A stretch of DNA of 64,000 bases from Amycolatopsis sp. CA-128772. Lineage in GTDB: Bacteria > Actinomycetota > Actinomycetes > Mycobacteriales > Pseudonocardiaceae. Under the pieces are notes generated by a model, which was not told the origin of the DNA, made no database searches, and saw only the letters and a program-made list of their open reading frames with translations. The first letter of the stretch is position 1, and every line of letters starts with the position of its first letter. The DNA is taken from the NCBI RefSeq assembly GCF_002904295.1, contig NZ_PPHG01000060.1:1-64000 (forward strand), in the 5' to 3' direction. The translations under genes and the position numbers were made by a program. This document shows positions 50,465 to 58,684 of the stretch, one piece after another.

Positions 50465-50715
50465 CCCTGCGACCGACACACCCCGACGTGTAGTTGTACA
50501 CCTCAACTAACCATCGGCCGCAAACCCGCTCCACCCCCGAGCGTTCAGTCTGCGGTAACAGTGTCTTATCTTGTCGGCCTTCTCCGCCTCTCTATTACGT
50601 AGTCTTCACCTTCGGCATGCCGTGAAACAGCACACTGGGAGGCAAACAGGGGCCCCGATGTGGCGAAAATCTCCCTGGCCGGGGCGTCTCGGACGGGATC
50701 CGGCAGGCTGGAGAC

Positions 50716-51378
50716 GTGCCCGCAGAACCCCGTGAGTCGCTCGCGCAGATCCTCGGCGGCCGCCAGGGCGCCCTCGACGCCAGCATCCCGCCGGTCGGCT
50801 TCGTCGCCGGCTGGCTCGCAGCCGGGCAGTCCGTCGCCTGGGGCGCCGGCGCCGCCATCGTGGTCGCCGTGGCGCTCGGGATCTACCGGTACGCCCGCGG
50901 CGGCAAGGTGCGGGCGCTGGTCGTCAGCCTGGCCGCCGTTGTCGCGGCCGCGCTGATCGCCCTGCACACCGGCCGCGCCCAGGACTTCTTCCTGCTGCAG
51001 CTGATGTCCAATGTGGCCAGCGCGCTGCTGTGGGCGGCCAGCATCGTCGTGCGCTGGCCGCTGCTCGGCGTGGTCGTCGGCCTGGTGCTGGGCCAGAAGA
51101 CGCGCTGGCGCCGCGACCCGGCGCTGCTGAAGGCGTACTCGCGCGCCAGCTGGGTCTGGGTTTTCGGCCAGTACACGCTGCGCGTGGTCGTCTACGGCCT
51201 GCTGTGGTGGTCCGGCCAGGTGATCGCGCTGGGCGTGGCCCGCACGGTGCTCTCGTGGCCGCTGGTCGCGCTGACCGTCGCGGTGAGTGGCTGGGTGCTC
51301 TACCGGGCGTTACCGCCGGAGCACCCGGGCCTGCGCCTGGCTCCCGAAACCCGCTCGGACGACGTACCCGGGGCATAA
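50716..51378 (+). CDS. DUF3159 family membrane protein
   Basis: A 220-residue protein with about six TM helices: GWLAAGQSVAWGAGAAIVVA, then VVSLAAVVAAALIALHTGRA, LWAASIVVRWPLLGVVVGLV and further ones to residue 200. GRAQDFFLLQLMSNVASALL is a DUF3159 landmark. The family is widely distributed in actinobacteria, often near the OB-fold/DUF3710 genes; function unknown. A GTG start follows GGAGAC. Followed by a hairpin terminator. Confidence 0.8.
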   Translation: MPAEPRESLAQILGGRQGALDASIPPVGFVAGWLAAGQSVAWGAGAAIVVAVALGIYRYARGGKVRALVVSLAAVVAAALIALHTGRAQDFFLLQLMSNVASALLWAASIVVRWPLLGVVVGLVLGQKTRWRRDPALLKAYSRASWVWVFGQYTLRVVVYGLLWWSGQVIALGVARTVLSWPLVALTVAVSGWVLYRALPPEHPGLRLAPETRSDDVPGA

Positions 51379-51381
51379 GGC

Positions 51382-51413
51382 GGCCCCCGGCGAGGGGGGA
51401 GGGTCCGGGGGCC
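51382..51413. terminator. Hairpin terminator after the DUF3159 gene
   Basis: GGCCCCCGG (51382-51390) is complementary to CCGGGGGCC (51405-51413) with a 14-base loop. It begins 3 bases after the stop codon and also faces the convergent sugar kinase gene. Confidence 0.75.
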
Positions 51414-51488
51414 ACTGCCTACGGTACCCGGCCGACCCGGGTTCAGTCGACGTTTTCGCGGCTTTGCGCCGCGTTTTGCTCGAGATCC

Positions 51489-52445
51489 TTATGCCGGGGG
51501 CCGCGGTGTGCCCTCGCCGAAGGCGTCCACGGCGGCGAGCCAGGCGGCCCCGAGCACGCCATCGGAGCTGGTCAGCACCTCGAGACCGGCCAGCCGATGG
51601 CGCACGAGCGCGCCGACCGGGCTCGCTCCGGTGAGCACCGAGCCGACGAGCACGACCGGAGTCGACTCGCCGGGCTCGCGCGCCGCGAGGGCGTTCGCGA
51701 CCAGGAGCTCGGCCGCGCGGGCGACGATCTCCCGGGCCGCCGGTTCACCCGCGTCGTGCGCCGCGCTCACCAGCGGGGCGAACCGGGCGAGCCGCACCGG
51801 CGCCTCGGCGTTGGCCGCCGTGATCAACGCGCGGGACGCGGCGAGCCGGCCGGCGTCGGTCCGGACGTCCAAACCGGACGGTCCGAGCGCGGCGGCGAGC
51901 ACCGCCGACGGGAGCCCGTCGAGCGGCCGCCCGCGGCCCAGAGCCTCCAAAGTGGAACGGACGGCTTCGCGGCCGAGCCAGAACGCGGAGCCTTCGTCGC
52001 CGAGCAGCCAGCCGTAGCCGCCCGTGGTGCCGGCGAGACGGCGCTTGCGGATCCGGCCGGCGATCGAACCGGTGCCGGCGACGAGGACCGTGCCGTCCGG
52101 CGCCGATGTCGCCGACGCGTACGCCACTTCGGCGTCGGCGACGGTCCGGACGACACACGTGAGACCGATTCGCGTCCACGCCGCGTCGAAGACCGTCGCC
52201 ACGCCCGCGTCGCTCAGCTTGCTGACCCCGGCCATCCCCACGACGCACGCCCGCACGGCGCCGGGGTCGTACGCGCCGAGCGCCGCGGTGATCGCTCCGG
52301 CGATCCGGCCCGCGGCGACCTCGGGCGCGTGCGCGTTCGGGTTGGCGCCATCGCCGCGCCCGGTGCCCAGCACCGCGCCGGCGGCGTCGACCAGGGCGGC
52401 CCTGGTCGACGTCCCGCCGGCGTCGACGCCGATCGCGAAGCTCAC
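51489..52445 (-). CDS. BadF/BcrA-type sugar kinase, probably N-acetylglucosamine kinase
   Basis: A 318-residue ASKHA-fold kinase. The phosphate-1 motif GVDAGGTSTRAALVD is at residues 6-20; GTGSIAGRIRKRR is the second phosphate loop, followed by GGYGWLLGDEGSAFWLG, typical of the N-acetylglucosamine kinase group of the BadF family. Adjacent SIS isomerase and DasR-like regulator support amino-sugar as the substrate. Overlaps the SIS gene stop by 4 bases, so both are made from one message. Confidence 0.85.
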   Translation of the reverse strand: MSFAIGVDAGGTSTRAALVDAAGAVLGTGRGDGANPNAHAPEVAAGRIAGAITAALGAYDPGAVRACVVGMAGVSKLSDAGVATVFDAAWTRIGLTCVVRTVADAEVAYASATSAPDGTVLVAGTGSIAGRIRKRRLAGTTGGYGWLLGDEGSAFWLGREAVRSTLEALGRGRPLDGLPSAVLAAALGPSGLDVRTDAGRLAASRALITAANAEAPVRLARFAPLVSAAHDAGEPAAREIVARAAELLVANALAAREPGESTPVVLVGSVLTGASPVGALVRHRLAGLEVLTSSDGVLGAAWLAAVDAFGEGTPRPPA

Positions 52446-53485
52446 CTCGTCTTGGTCACCTTCAGCAGGCCGCGCGGGCTGTCCGGGTCGCCGCCGCGAG
52501 CCAGCGACAGGCCGAGCGCGATCCGCTGGATCGGCAGGATCTCCAGGATCGGCGCCAGCTCCTCGACCGTCGGCGCGACGTCGATGCGCAGCGCCGCGGG
52601 CACCTCGGCGGCGGCCGAACCGACCGCGAGGACGTCCGCGCCTCGCTTGCCGACCGCCTCCAGGACCTCGTGCATCGCCCGGCCGCCGTGCCCGGCGCTG
52701 GTCACCGCGAGCACGGCGGTCTTGCCGTCGACTGCCGCGACCGGGCCGTGCAGCAGGTCCGCGCCGCTGTACGCGCGGGCCGCGAGGTAGCTGGTCTCGG
52801 CGAGCTTGAGCGACCCCTCGAGCGCGCTGGCGTAGGAGTAGCCGCGGCCGGTGGTGAGGACGCGGTCCACGAAGCGGTACCGGTCGACCGCGCGCTGCAC
52901 GCCCTCTTCGGCGCCGTCGAGGGTCTGCTGCGCCAGCTCGCCGATCTTCTCGGCGTCGGCCGCCTTGCCGCCGCGCACCGCGTCGATCAGCAGGTACAGC
53001 GCCATCAGCGTCGCGGAGTACGTCTTGGTCGCCGCGACGGCCTGCTCGACGCCCGCGCCGATGTCGACACCGAGCTCGGACGCCGCCCGCAGCGGCGAGT
53101 CCGGCGTGTTGGTGACCGAGACGGTCAGCGCGCCCTGGCGCCGCGCCGTTTCGGTGACCTCGATCAGGTCAGGCGAGCCGCCGCTCTGGCTGACGGTGAC
53201 GAAAAGCACGTCCCGCAGATCCGGCCGCGCGCCGTACAGCGTGGCCGTGGACGGGGAAACCAGACCGGCCGGAAGGCCGAGCAGTACCTCGATCAGGTAC
53301 TTCGCGTACAACGCTGCGTGGTCACTCGATCCACGCGCGGCGAGCAAAGCGAACCGCGGAGGGCGTTGTGAGATCTTTTCCGCCACTTCGGCGATTTCCG
53401 CCTGACGCGCCACCAGTCCGGCCAGGACGTCCGGCTGCTGGGCGATCTCCGTGGCCATGTGCTCGCCGGGCCGTTGTTCGGTCAT
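52442..53485 (-). CDS. SIS-domain sugar isomerase/deaminase-like protein
   Basis: A 347-residue protein with two SIS domains: LLAARGSSDHAALYAKYLIE and VTVSQSGGSPDLIEVTETAR in the first; GYSYASALEGSLKLAETSYL and LHGPVAAVDG in the second. This matches the isomerase half of GlmS and AgaS/FrlB-type enzymes that deaminate or isomerise 6-phospho amino sugars. GGAGAGGAAAATG precedes the start (53485 or 53488). It lies downstream of a dre-like operator and in an operon with the kinase. Confidence 0.86.
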   Translation of the reverse strand: MTEQRPGEHMATEIAQQPDVLAGLVARQAEIAEVAEKISQRPPRFALLAARGSSDHAALYAKYLIEVLLGLPAGLVSPSTATLYGARPDLRDVLFVTVSQSGGSPDLIEVTETARRQGALTVSVTNTPDSPLRAASELGVDIGAGVEQAVAATKTYSATLMALYLLIDAVRGGKAADAEKIGELAQQTLDGAEEGVQRAVDRYRFVDRVLTTGRGYSYASALEGSLKLAETSYLAARAYSGADLLHGPVAAVDGKTAVLAVTSAGHGGRAMHEVLEAVGKRGADVLAVGSAAAEVPAALRIDVAPTVEELAPILEILPIQRIALGLSLARGGDPDSPRGLLKVTKTR

Positions 53486-53537
53486 CATTTTCCTCTCCAC
53501 CTCCGGCATTATGTACCGGACTCAGGCGGCGTCGGTC

Positions 53538-53549
53538 AGGTCTAGACCA
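53538..53549. promoter_or_regulatory. dre-like DasR operator
   Basis: AGGTCTAGACCA (53538-53549) contains the perfect palindrome GGTCTAGACC and matches the DasR response element TGGTCTAGACCA in 11 of 12 positions. It lies between the SIS gene and the divergent GntR regulator and can control both. Confidence 0.75.
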
Positions 53550-53636
53550 ATGTTATAGGGGCGGCGCGTTTGGGGAAAAGGGTACGTTTCTTACGGGGAC
53601 GTGGCGTGCGATGAGGGAAGACATAGGGAGCCGGGC

Positions 53637-54392
53637 ATGTTGGAGACCACCACCACGGGCGAGGCGGGCGCCGTCGCCGGGATGCGCGGGCAGCGCGAGC
53701 CCAAGTACTGGGCGTTGAAACAGCACCTCCTCGATCTCCTGGACGTGCTGCCGCCGGGGTCGCCGATCCCGACCGAACGCGCGCTCGCCGGGGAGTTCAC
53801 GGTCTCCCGCACCACCGTGCGCCAGGCGCTGGCCGACCTGACCGCCGAGGGCCGCCTGCACCGTGTGCAGGGCAAAGGCACCTTCGCGGCCGAGCCGAAG
53901 CTCGCCCAGCGGCTGCAGCTGTCCTCCTACACCGAGGACATGCGCAAGCAGGGCCTGAAGCCGTCGTCGAAGCTCCTCGAGGTCGAGGAAATGCCGGTCG
54001 AGGGCGATCTCGCGAAGCTGCTCGGAATCCGCACCGGCGCGAAAATCCTCCGCCTTCGACGACTTCGACTGGCGGACTCGCAGCCGATGGCGCTCGAAAC
54101 GACGCACCTGCCGGTCGGCCGGTTCCGCGGGCTGCGCAAGCACGTTTCGGCCGGCGGTTCGTTGTACGCCGTTCTACGCGAGCACTACGGCGTCGAACTC
54201 GAGCGCGCGGAAGAGACGATCGAGACGTCGCTGGCGGGGCCGCAGGAAGCGGAAATGCTCGGCGCGGACGTCGGCATGCCGGTGCTGATGCTGACCCGCC
54301 ACTCGTTCGCCACCGACGGCAAGCCGGTCGAGTTCGCCCGCTCGGTCTACCGCGGCGACCGCTACAAGTTCGTGACGACGCTGCTGCCGTAG
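53637..54392 (+). CDS. GntR/HutC-family regulator, DasR-like
   Basis: A 251-residue regulator. The winged helix (SPIPTERALAGEFTVSRTTV RQALADL, split by one loop) is at residues 41-75 and a UTRA ligand domain follows (LQLSSYTEDMRKQGLKPSSK, VLMLTRHSFATDG). This is the DasR/NagR architecture that senses glucosamine-6-phosphate or related sugars. Location beside a dre-like site, the SIS enzyme and the kinase supports that assignment. ATG at 53637 follows AGGGAG. Whether it is the global DasR or a paralogue cannot be decided here. Confidence 0.85.
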   Translation: MLETTTTGEAGAVAGMRGQREPKYWALKQHLLDLLDVLPPGSPIPTERALAGEFTVSRTTVRQALADLTAEGRLHRVQGKGTFAAEPKLAQRLQLSSYTEDMRKQGLKPSSKLLEVEEMPVEGDLAKLLGIRTGAKILRLRRLRLADSQPMALETTHLPVGRFRGLRKHVSAGGSLYAVLREHYGVELERAEETIETSLAGPQEAEMLGADVGMPVLMLTRHSFATDGKPVEFARSVYRGDRYKFVTTLLP

Positions 54393-54436
54393 GCGCGCGG
54401 TTGACGGGGGTCCCCGGTCACGGTGAAGGTGACCGG

Positions 54437-55963
54437 GTGACTGCCACTGAAGACACCGGGATCCGGTGGGGTACCGGCGCCGCCCGCGGCCTGCTCGCGA
54501 CCACCATCCTCGGCTCGGGCATGGCGATGCTCGACGGCACCATCGTCAACGTCGCCCTGCCCCGCATCGGCGCCGAGCTCAACGCCTCCGTCGCCGGGCT
54601 CCAGTGGATCCTCGACGGCTACCTGCTGGCGCTCGCCGCGCTGATCCTCGTCGCGGGCTCGCTCGGCGACCGGTACGGCCGGCGCCGCATGTACCTCGTC
54701 GGGGTGGTCTGGTTCGGCGTCGCGTCCGGGCTGTGCGCCGCCGCGACGTCCACCGAGATGCTCGTCGCGATGCGGATCCTGCAGGGCATCGGCGGCGCCC
54801 TCCTGACGCCGGGGTCGCTCGCGATCCTGCAGTCGTCCTTCGCGCACGACGCCCGCGCCCGCGCGATCGGCGCCTGGTCCGGCCTCGGCGGCATCGCGGC
54901 CGCCGCCGGGCCGCTGCTCGGGGGCTTCCTCGTGCAGGTCTGGTCGTGGCGGCTGGCGTTCCTGATCAACGTGCCGATCGCGGTCGCCGTGGTGCTCATG
55001 GCCCGGAGGTTCGTCCCCGAATCGCGTGACCCGGACGCCACCGGGCACCCGGACTTCGGCGCCGCCGCGCTCGGCGCCCTCGGCCTCGCCGGGGTGACGG
55101 GCGCGCTGGTCGAGGCGCCCGCCCGCGGCGTCGGCGACCCGCTGGTGCTGGTCGCGGGCCTGCTGGGGATCGCCGGGCTGGCCGCGTTCGTCGCCGTCCA
55201 GCACCGCTCGCGCGAGCCGCTCGTGCCGCCGTCGCTGTTCCGCGACCGCACGTTCACCCTCTCGAACGCGCTGACCTTCGTCGTCTACGCGGCCCTCGGC
55301 GGGGTGATGATGCTGCTGGTCATGCAGCTGCAGGTCTCGCTCGGCTACTCGCCGACCGCGTCCGGGCTGGCCGGGTTGCCGCTGACGGTGATCATGCTGC
55401 TGCTTTCCGGCCGCTCCGGCGCGCTCGCGCAGCGCATCGGCCCGCGGACGCAGCTGGTCGTCGGGCCGATCGTGGTCGGCGTCGGGATGCTGCTGATGCT
55501 GCGCATCGCGCCGGGCGCGTCCTACCTCGGCGCGGTGCTGCCCGCGGTGGTGGTGTTCGGCCTCGGCCTGGCGACGGTGGTGGCCCCGGTGACCGCGACG
55601 GTGCTCGCCGCGGCCCCGGACCGCTACGCCGGCGTCGCGTCCGGCGTCAACAACGCGATCGCCCGATCGGGTGGCCTGCTGGCGGTGGCGGTGCTCCCGG
55701 CGGCGGCCGGGCTGACCGGCGAGGCGTACACGGACCCGGTGGCCCTGACGGCGGGCTGGCGGACGGCGCTGGTCATCTGCGCGGCCCTGGCGATTGCGGG
55801 CGGCCTGATCGCGCTGGGCATCCACAACGGCGTCCTCGCGCCGCCGTCGTCGTCAGACGCCAAGCCCGACGACGAGTGCCCCCACCTGGGCGACTGCTAC
55901 CACTGCGGCGTCGAGGGCCCGCCGACGCACATCCGCCGGGGCTCCTCCGTCGCCGGCTCCTAG
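54437..55963 (+). CDS. MFS drug exporter, DHA2 (14-TM) family
   Basis: A 508-residue transporter with motif LDGTIVNVALPRIGAELN, motif A GSLGDRYGRRRMYLVG, motif C region GPLLGGFLVQVWSWRLAFLI, all typical of 14-helix drug/H+ antiporters. The C-terminal 45 residues are hydrophilic and cysteine-rich (DECPHLGDCYHCGVEGPP), an odd tail that might bind a metal. The GTG at 54437 begins a normal N-terminus. Upstream GntR gene is 44 bases away and co-directional, so co-transcription is possible. A REP-like repeat follows immediately. Confidence 0.9.
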   Translation: MTATEDTGIRWGTGAARGLLATTILGSGMAMLDGTIVNVALPRIGAELNASVAGLQWILDGYLLALAALILVAGSLGDRYGRRRMYLVGVVWFGVASGLCAAATSTEMLVAMRILQGIGGALLTPGSLAILQSSFAHDARARAIGAWSGLGGIAAAAGPLLGGFLVQVWSWRLAFLINVPIAVAVVLMARRFVPESRDPDATGHPDFGAAALGALGLAGVTGALVEAPARGVGDPLVLVAGLLGIAGLAAFVAVQHRSREPLVPPSLFRDRTFTLSNALTFVVYAALGGVMMLLVMQLQVSLGYSPTASGLAGLPLTVIMLLLSGRSGALAQRIGPRTQLVVGPIVVGVGMLLMLRIAPGASYLGAVLPAVVVFGLGLATVVAPVTATVLAAAPDRYAGVASGVNNAIARSGGLLAVAVLPAAAGLTGEAYTDPVALTAGWRTALVICAALAIAGGLIALGIHNGVLAPPSSSDAKPDDECPHLGDCYHCGVEGPPTHIRRGSSVAGS

Positions 55964-55971
55964 CCAAAGCG

Positions 55972-56050
55972 CCCCAATGTGGCGTTGGGCGCGTTGGATG
56001 CACCGAACGCCACATTGGGTGCGTTGGACGCACCGAACGCCACATTGGGG
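55972..56050. repeat. REP-like inverted repeat element, copy 2
   Basis: A forward core CCCCAATGTGGCGTT (55972 on) is followed by two inverted copies ending in AACGCCACATTGGG (56000-56019 and 56030-56050). The arrangement and core word equal copy 1 at 3848-3928, with sequence changes in the loops. It lies between convergent genes (MFS exporter and threonine dehydratase-like gene) and can act as a terminator. Confidence 0.9.
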
Positions 56051-56066
56051 TGTTCGGGGCCGGCTC

Positions 56067-57017
56067 CTAACCCGCCAGGATCTCGGCGAACAGTGCCGGG
56101 TCGGCGTTGCCGCCCGAGACGAGGGCGACCGTCTTGCCCGGCGGCAGCTCGTCGGCGTGGGACAGGTACGCCGCCGTTGTCACCGCGCCGCTCGGCTCGG
56201 CCACCAGGCGGGCCTTGCGGGCCAGCACGCGGACCGCGTCGCGGATCTCGTCCTCGGTGACCGTCACCATCTGGTCGACCACCTCGCGCAGGTGGGCGAA
56301 GGTCAGCTCCGACGGCTGGGAACGCAGGCCGTCGGCGATCGTGCGGGCTCGGTCGGCCTGCGGCCAGCGGACCAGCTCGCCCTGCCGGAGGCTGTCGGCG
56401 GCGTCCGCGGCCAGCGCGGGCTCGACACCGATCACGCGCGCCCGCGGGCAGCGGGCCCGGATCGCGGTGCCGACGCCGGCCGCCAGCCCGCCGCCGCTGA
56501 CCGGCACCAGCACCACGTCGACGTCCGGGAGGTCCTCGGCGATCTCCAGGCCGGCCGTGCCCTGCCCGGCGATGATGGCCGCGTGATCGAAGGGTGGGAC
56601 GAGGGTCAGCCCGCGTTCGGCGGCCAGTTCACGCGCTTTGCCCTCGTGTTCGCCGATCGGGACCTCGATCACCTCGGCGCCGTAGGAGCGGGTGGCCTCG
56701 ACCTTGATGCGCGGCGCGACGTCGGGCACGACGATCACCGCGGGCACGCCGTACCGCTGCGCCGCGTACGCGACTGCCTGCGCGTGGTTGCCGCTCGAGT
56801 ACGCGACGACGCCGCGGGCGCGGGCCGCGTCGTCGAGCGAGGCGATCGCGTTGAACGCGCCGCGCACCTTGAACGCCCCGACCGGCTGCAGGTTTTCGGG
56901 TTTGAGCCACAGGGTTCCGCGGGGATCCCAGGTCTGGAGCAGCAGGGGCGTGCGTACGGCGACATCTTCGACGCGCTTCGCGGCGGCCTCGATGTCAGAG
57001 ATCGTCACCAGTTCCAT
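56067..57017 (-). CDS. PLP-dependent threonine/serine dehydratase-like enzyme
   Basis: A 316-residue fold-type II PLP enzyme. The PLP lysine is in PVGAFKVRGAFNAI, with SSGNHAQAVAYAA and the phosphate-binding VSGGGLAAGVG downstream. No C-terminal ACT regulatory domain is present, so it resembles catabolic threonine dehydratases or serine/threo-hydroxyaspartate dehydratases rather than IlvA. ATG at 57017. Isolated gene; its substrate is not fixed by context. Confidence 0.85.
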   Translation of the reverse strand: MELVTISDIEAAAKRVEDVAVRTPLLLQTWDPRGTLWLKPENLQPVGAFKVRGAFNAIASLDDAARARGVVAYSSGNHAQAVAYAAQRYGVPAVIVVPDVAPRIKVEATRSYGAEVIEVPIGEHEGKARELAAERGLTLVPPFDHAAIIAGQGTAGLEIAEDLPDVDVVLVPVSGGGLAAGVGTAIRARCPRARVIGVEPALAADAADSLRQGELVRWPQADRARTIADGLRSQPSELTFAHLREVVDQMVTVTEDEIRDAVRVLARKARLVAEPSGAVTTAAYLSHADELPPGKTVALVSGGNADPALFAEILAG

Positions 57018-57164
57018 GTGCCGAGTATGTCAAGAAAGCGTGCGGTTTGGAGTGTCTATTATGGACAGACGACGTGGTCCTCCTCACGCCGTGGCAACGT
57101 GGGGAGTGCCTCGCGCGCCTCAGACGTTGGACAGGGGAGAACACGGACTACCTAGATCGGGATC

Positions 57165-57893
57165 ATGACCAAGGAGAAAGCAGCGGCTTCGGCAACGGAG
57201 GAGAAGGAAAAGTCGGGCCTGCGGATCGCGCAGGTCCTGGCGGCGGCGCTGGCGGCGGTGACCGCGGCACTGCTCGGCTCGACGCTGGGCGTGGCGGGCA
57301 CGGTGATCGGCGCCGGCGTGGCGAGCGTGGTGTCGACGGTCGGCAGCGAGCTGTACCTGCGCTCGCTCGAACGCACCCGCGCGGCGGCGCTCAAGGCGCG
57401 CCAGCTGGCGACGTCGGGAATCCGGCGGCGCGGCCCGGCGGAGGCGCCCGTGGACATCACCGACCAGCCGACGGTCCAGCTGGAGAAGCCGTCCCGGCTG
57501 TCGGCCCGGCTGCGCAAGCTGCGCTGGCCGCTGATCATCGGCACGAGCGTGGCGGCGTTCGCGGTGGCGATCCTGTCGATCGTCGGCTTCGAGTCGGCCA
57601 CGGGCACCCAGATCGGCGGCGGCACGGGCTCGAGCATCGGCAAGATCTTCACGGGCGGCAGCGGCCACGAGGACAAGACGCCGTCGACCACGCCGGCTCC
57701 CAGCACGGAGGACACGCAGGTGTCCCCGACGGAGACGACCACCAGCCCGACCGGCACCTCAACGGCGCCGACACCGTCCGAGACCCCGACGACAACCCCG
57801 AGCACGACAACGGACCAGCCGTCGACCTCGGCCCCGGCCACAACGGCCACCCCGCCGACCAGCAAGGGCGCGGCGACGACGCCGACGCCGTGA
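57165..57893 (+). CDS. Two-TM protein with Thr/Pro-rich extracellular tail
   Basis: A 242-residue protein. TM1 is about 20-48 (IAQVLAAALAAVTAALLGST begins it), a basic cytosolic loop of about 70 residues follows, TM2 is about 125-143 (WPLIIGTSVAAFAVAILSIV), and the last 90 residues are low-complexity Thr/Ser/Pro, typical of glycosylated wall-spanning stalks. I do not recognise a family. ATG at 57165; stops are 1 base from the convergent thiE stop. Confidence 0.72.
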   Translation: MTKEKAAASATEEKEKSGLRIAQVLAAALAAVTAALLGSTLGVAGTVIGAGVASVVSTVGSELYLRSLERTRAAALKARQLATSGIRRRGPAEAPVDITDQPTVQLEKPSRLSARLRKLRWPLIIGTSVAAFAVAILSIVGFESATGTQIGGGTGSSIGKIFTGGSGHEDKTPSTTPAPSTEDTQVSPTETTTSPTGTSTAPTPSETPTTTPSTTTDQPSTSAPATTATPPTSKGAATTPTP

Positions 57894-57894
57894 G

Positions 57895-58554
57895 TCAGGC
57901 CAGGCGCGTCCGGAGGTCGCGTGCCGCGGCTTCGGGGTCTTCGGCTTCGGTGATCGCCCGGACCACCACGATCCGGGACGCGCCTGCTTCCAGCACCGAG
58001 GGCAGCCGCGGGCCGTCGATGCCGCCGATTGCGAACCACGGGCGGTCCGGGGCCCACGCCGCGGTCGACCGGACCAGGTCCAGGCCCGGGGCCGGGCGGC
58101 CCGGCTTCGTCGGCGTCGGCCAGCACGGGCCAGTGCAGAAGTAGTCCACGCCCGGCTCCGCGGCCGCCGCGAGGGCCTGGTCGAGGGAGTGGGTCGAGCG
58201 GCCGATCACGACGTCGTCGCCCAGGATGCGGCGGGCCAAGGGGACCGGGATGTCGTCCTGGCCCAGATGCAGCACGTCGGCCCCGACCGCCAGGGCCACG
58301 TCCGCCCGGTCGTTCACCGACAGCAGCGCGCCGTGGCGGGCGCACGCCTCCGCGAGCACCTCCAGCGCCGCGATCTCGCCGGCCGCCTCCAGGGCGCCGG
58401 TCTTGTCGCGCAGCTGGATGATGTCGACGCCGCCGGCGAGGGCCGCGTCGGCGAAGGCAGCCAGGTCGCCGCGCGAAGTGCGGGCGTCCGTGCAGAGGTA
58501 CAGGCGCGCCGAGTCGAGGCGGGCGCGGATCTTGTCACCGGAGAGGGCGGGCAT
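57895..58554 (-). CDS. thiE: Thiamine-phosphate synthase ThiE
   Basis: A 219-residue TIM-barrel enzyme that joins HMP-PP and thiazole phosphate to form thiamine phosphate. ARLYLCTDAR, VDIIQLRDKTG, SVNDRADVALAVGADVLHLG and YFCTGPCWPTPTKPGRPAPG (diphosphate loop) are family landmarks. ATG at 58554 starts close to the TPP riboswitch transcript, but on the opposite strand, so the riboswitch itself does not precede it. Confidence 0.93.
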   Translation of the reverse strand: MPALSGDKIRARLDSARLYLCTDARTSRGDLAAFADAALAGGVDIIQLRDKTGALEAAGEIAALEVLAEACARHGALLSVNDRADVALAVGADVLHLGQDDIPVPLARRILGDDVVIGRSTHSLDQALAAAAEPGVDYFCTGPCWPTPTKPGRPAPGLDLVRSTAAWAPDRPWFAIGGIDGPRLPSVLEAGASRIVVVRAITEAEDPEAAARDLRTRLA

Positions 58555-58590
58555 AGCGGCGACCGTACCTGTCCCGTTAAGGTGGAGGTG

Positions 58591-58677
58591 TCCGCACGGG
58601 AGCCCGAGGCACGGGCTGAGAGGGAGCTGCCGCTCCGACCGTGGAACCTGATCCGGGTCATGCCGGCGCAGGGAGCG
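58591..58677 (+). ncRNA. TPP riboswitch (THI element)
   Basis: The conserved THI-box words are present in order: ACGGGAGCCCG and GGCTGAGAGGGAGC (J2/3 and pyrimidine-sensing arm), GACCGTGGAACCTGATCCGG, then GTCATGCCGGCGCAGGGA (pyrophosphate arm and P1). The element ends 8 bases before the thiO start, with the thiO SD (GGGAG, 58671-58675) in its final stem, so control is probably at translation. TAAGGT at 58578-58583 may be the -10 box. Confidence 0.93.
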
Positions 58678-58684
58678 TGATCCC

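Noticed and set aside
48962..50602. Long plus-strand ORFs across the 49-kb gap and over the SGNH gene
   Set aside because: Low-complexity composition; the SGNH hydrolase on the minus strand has all catalytic blocks.
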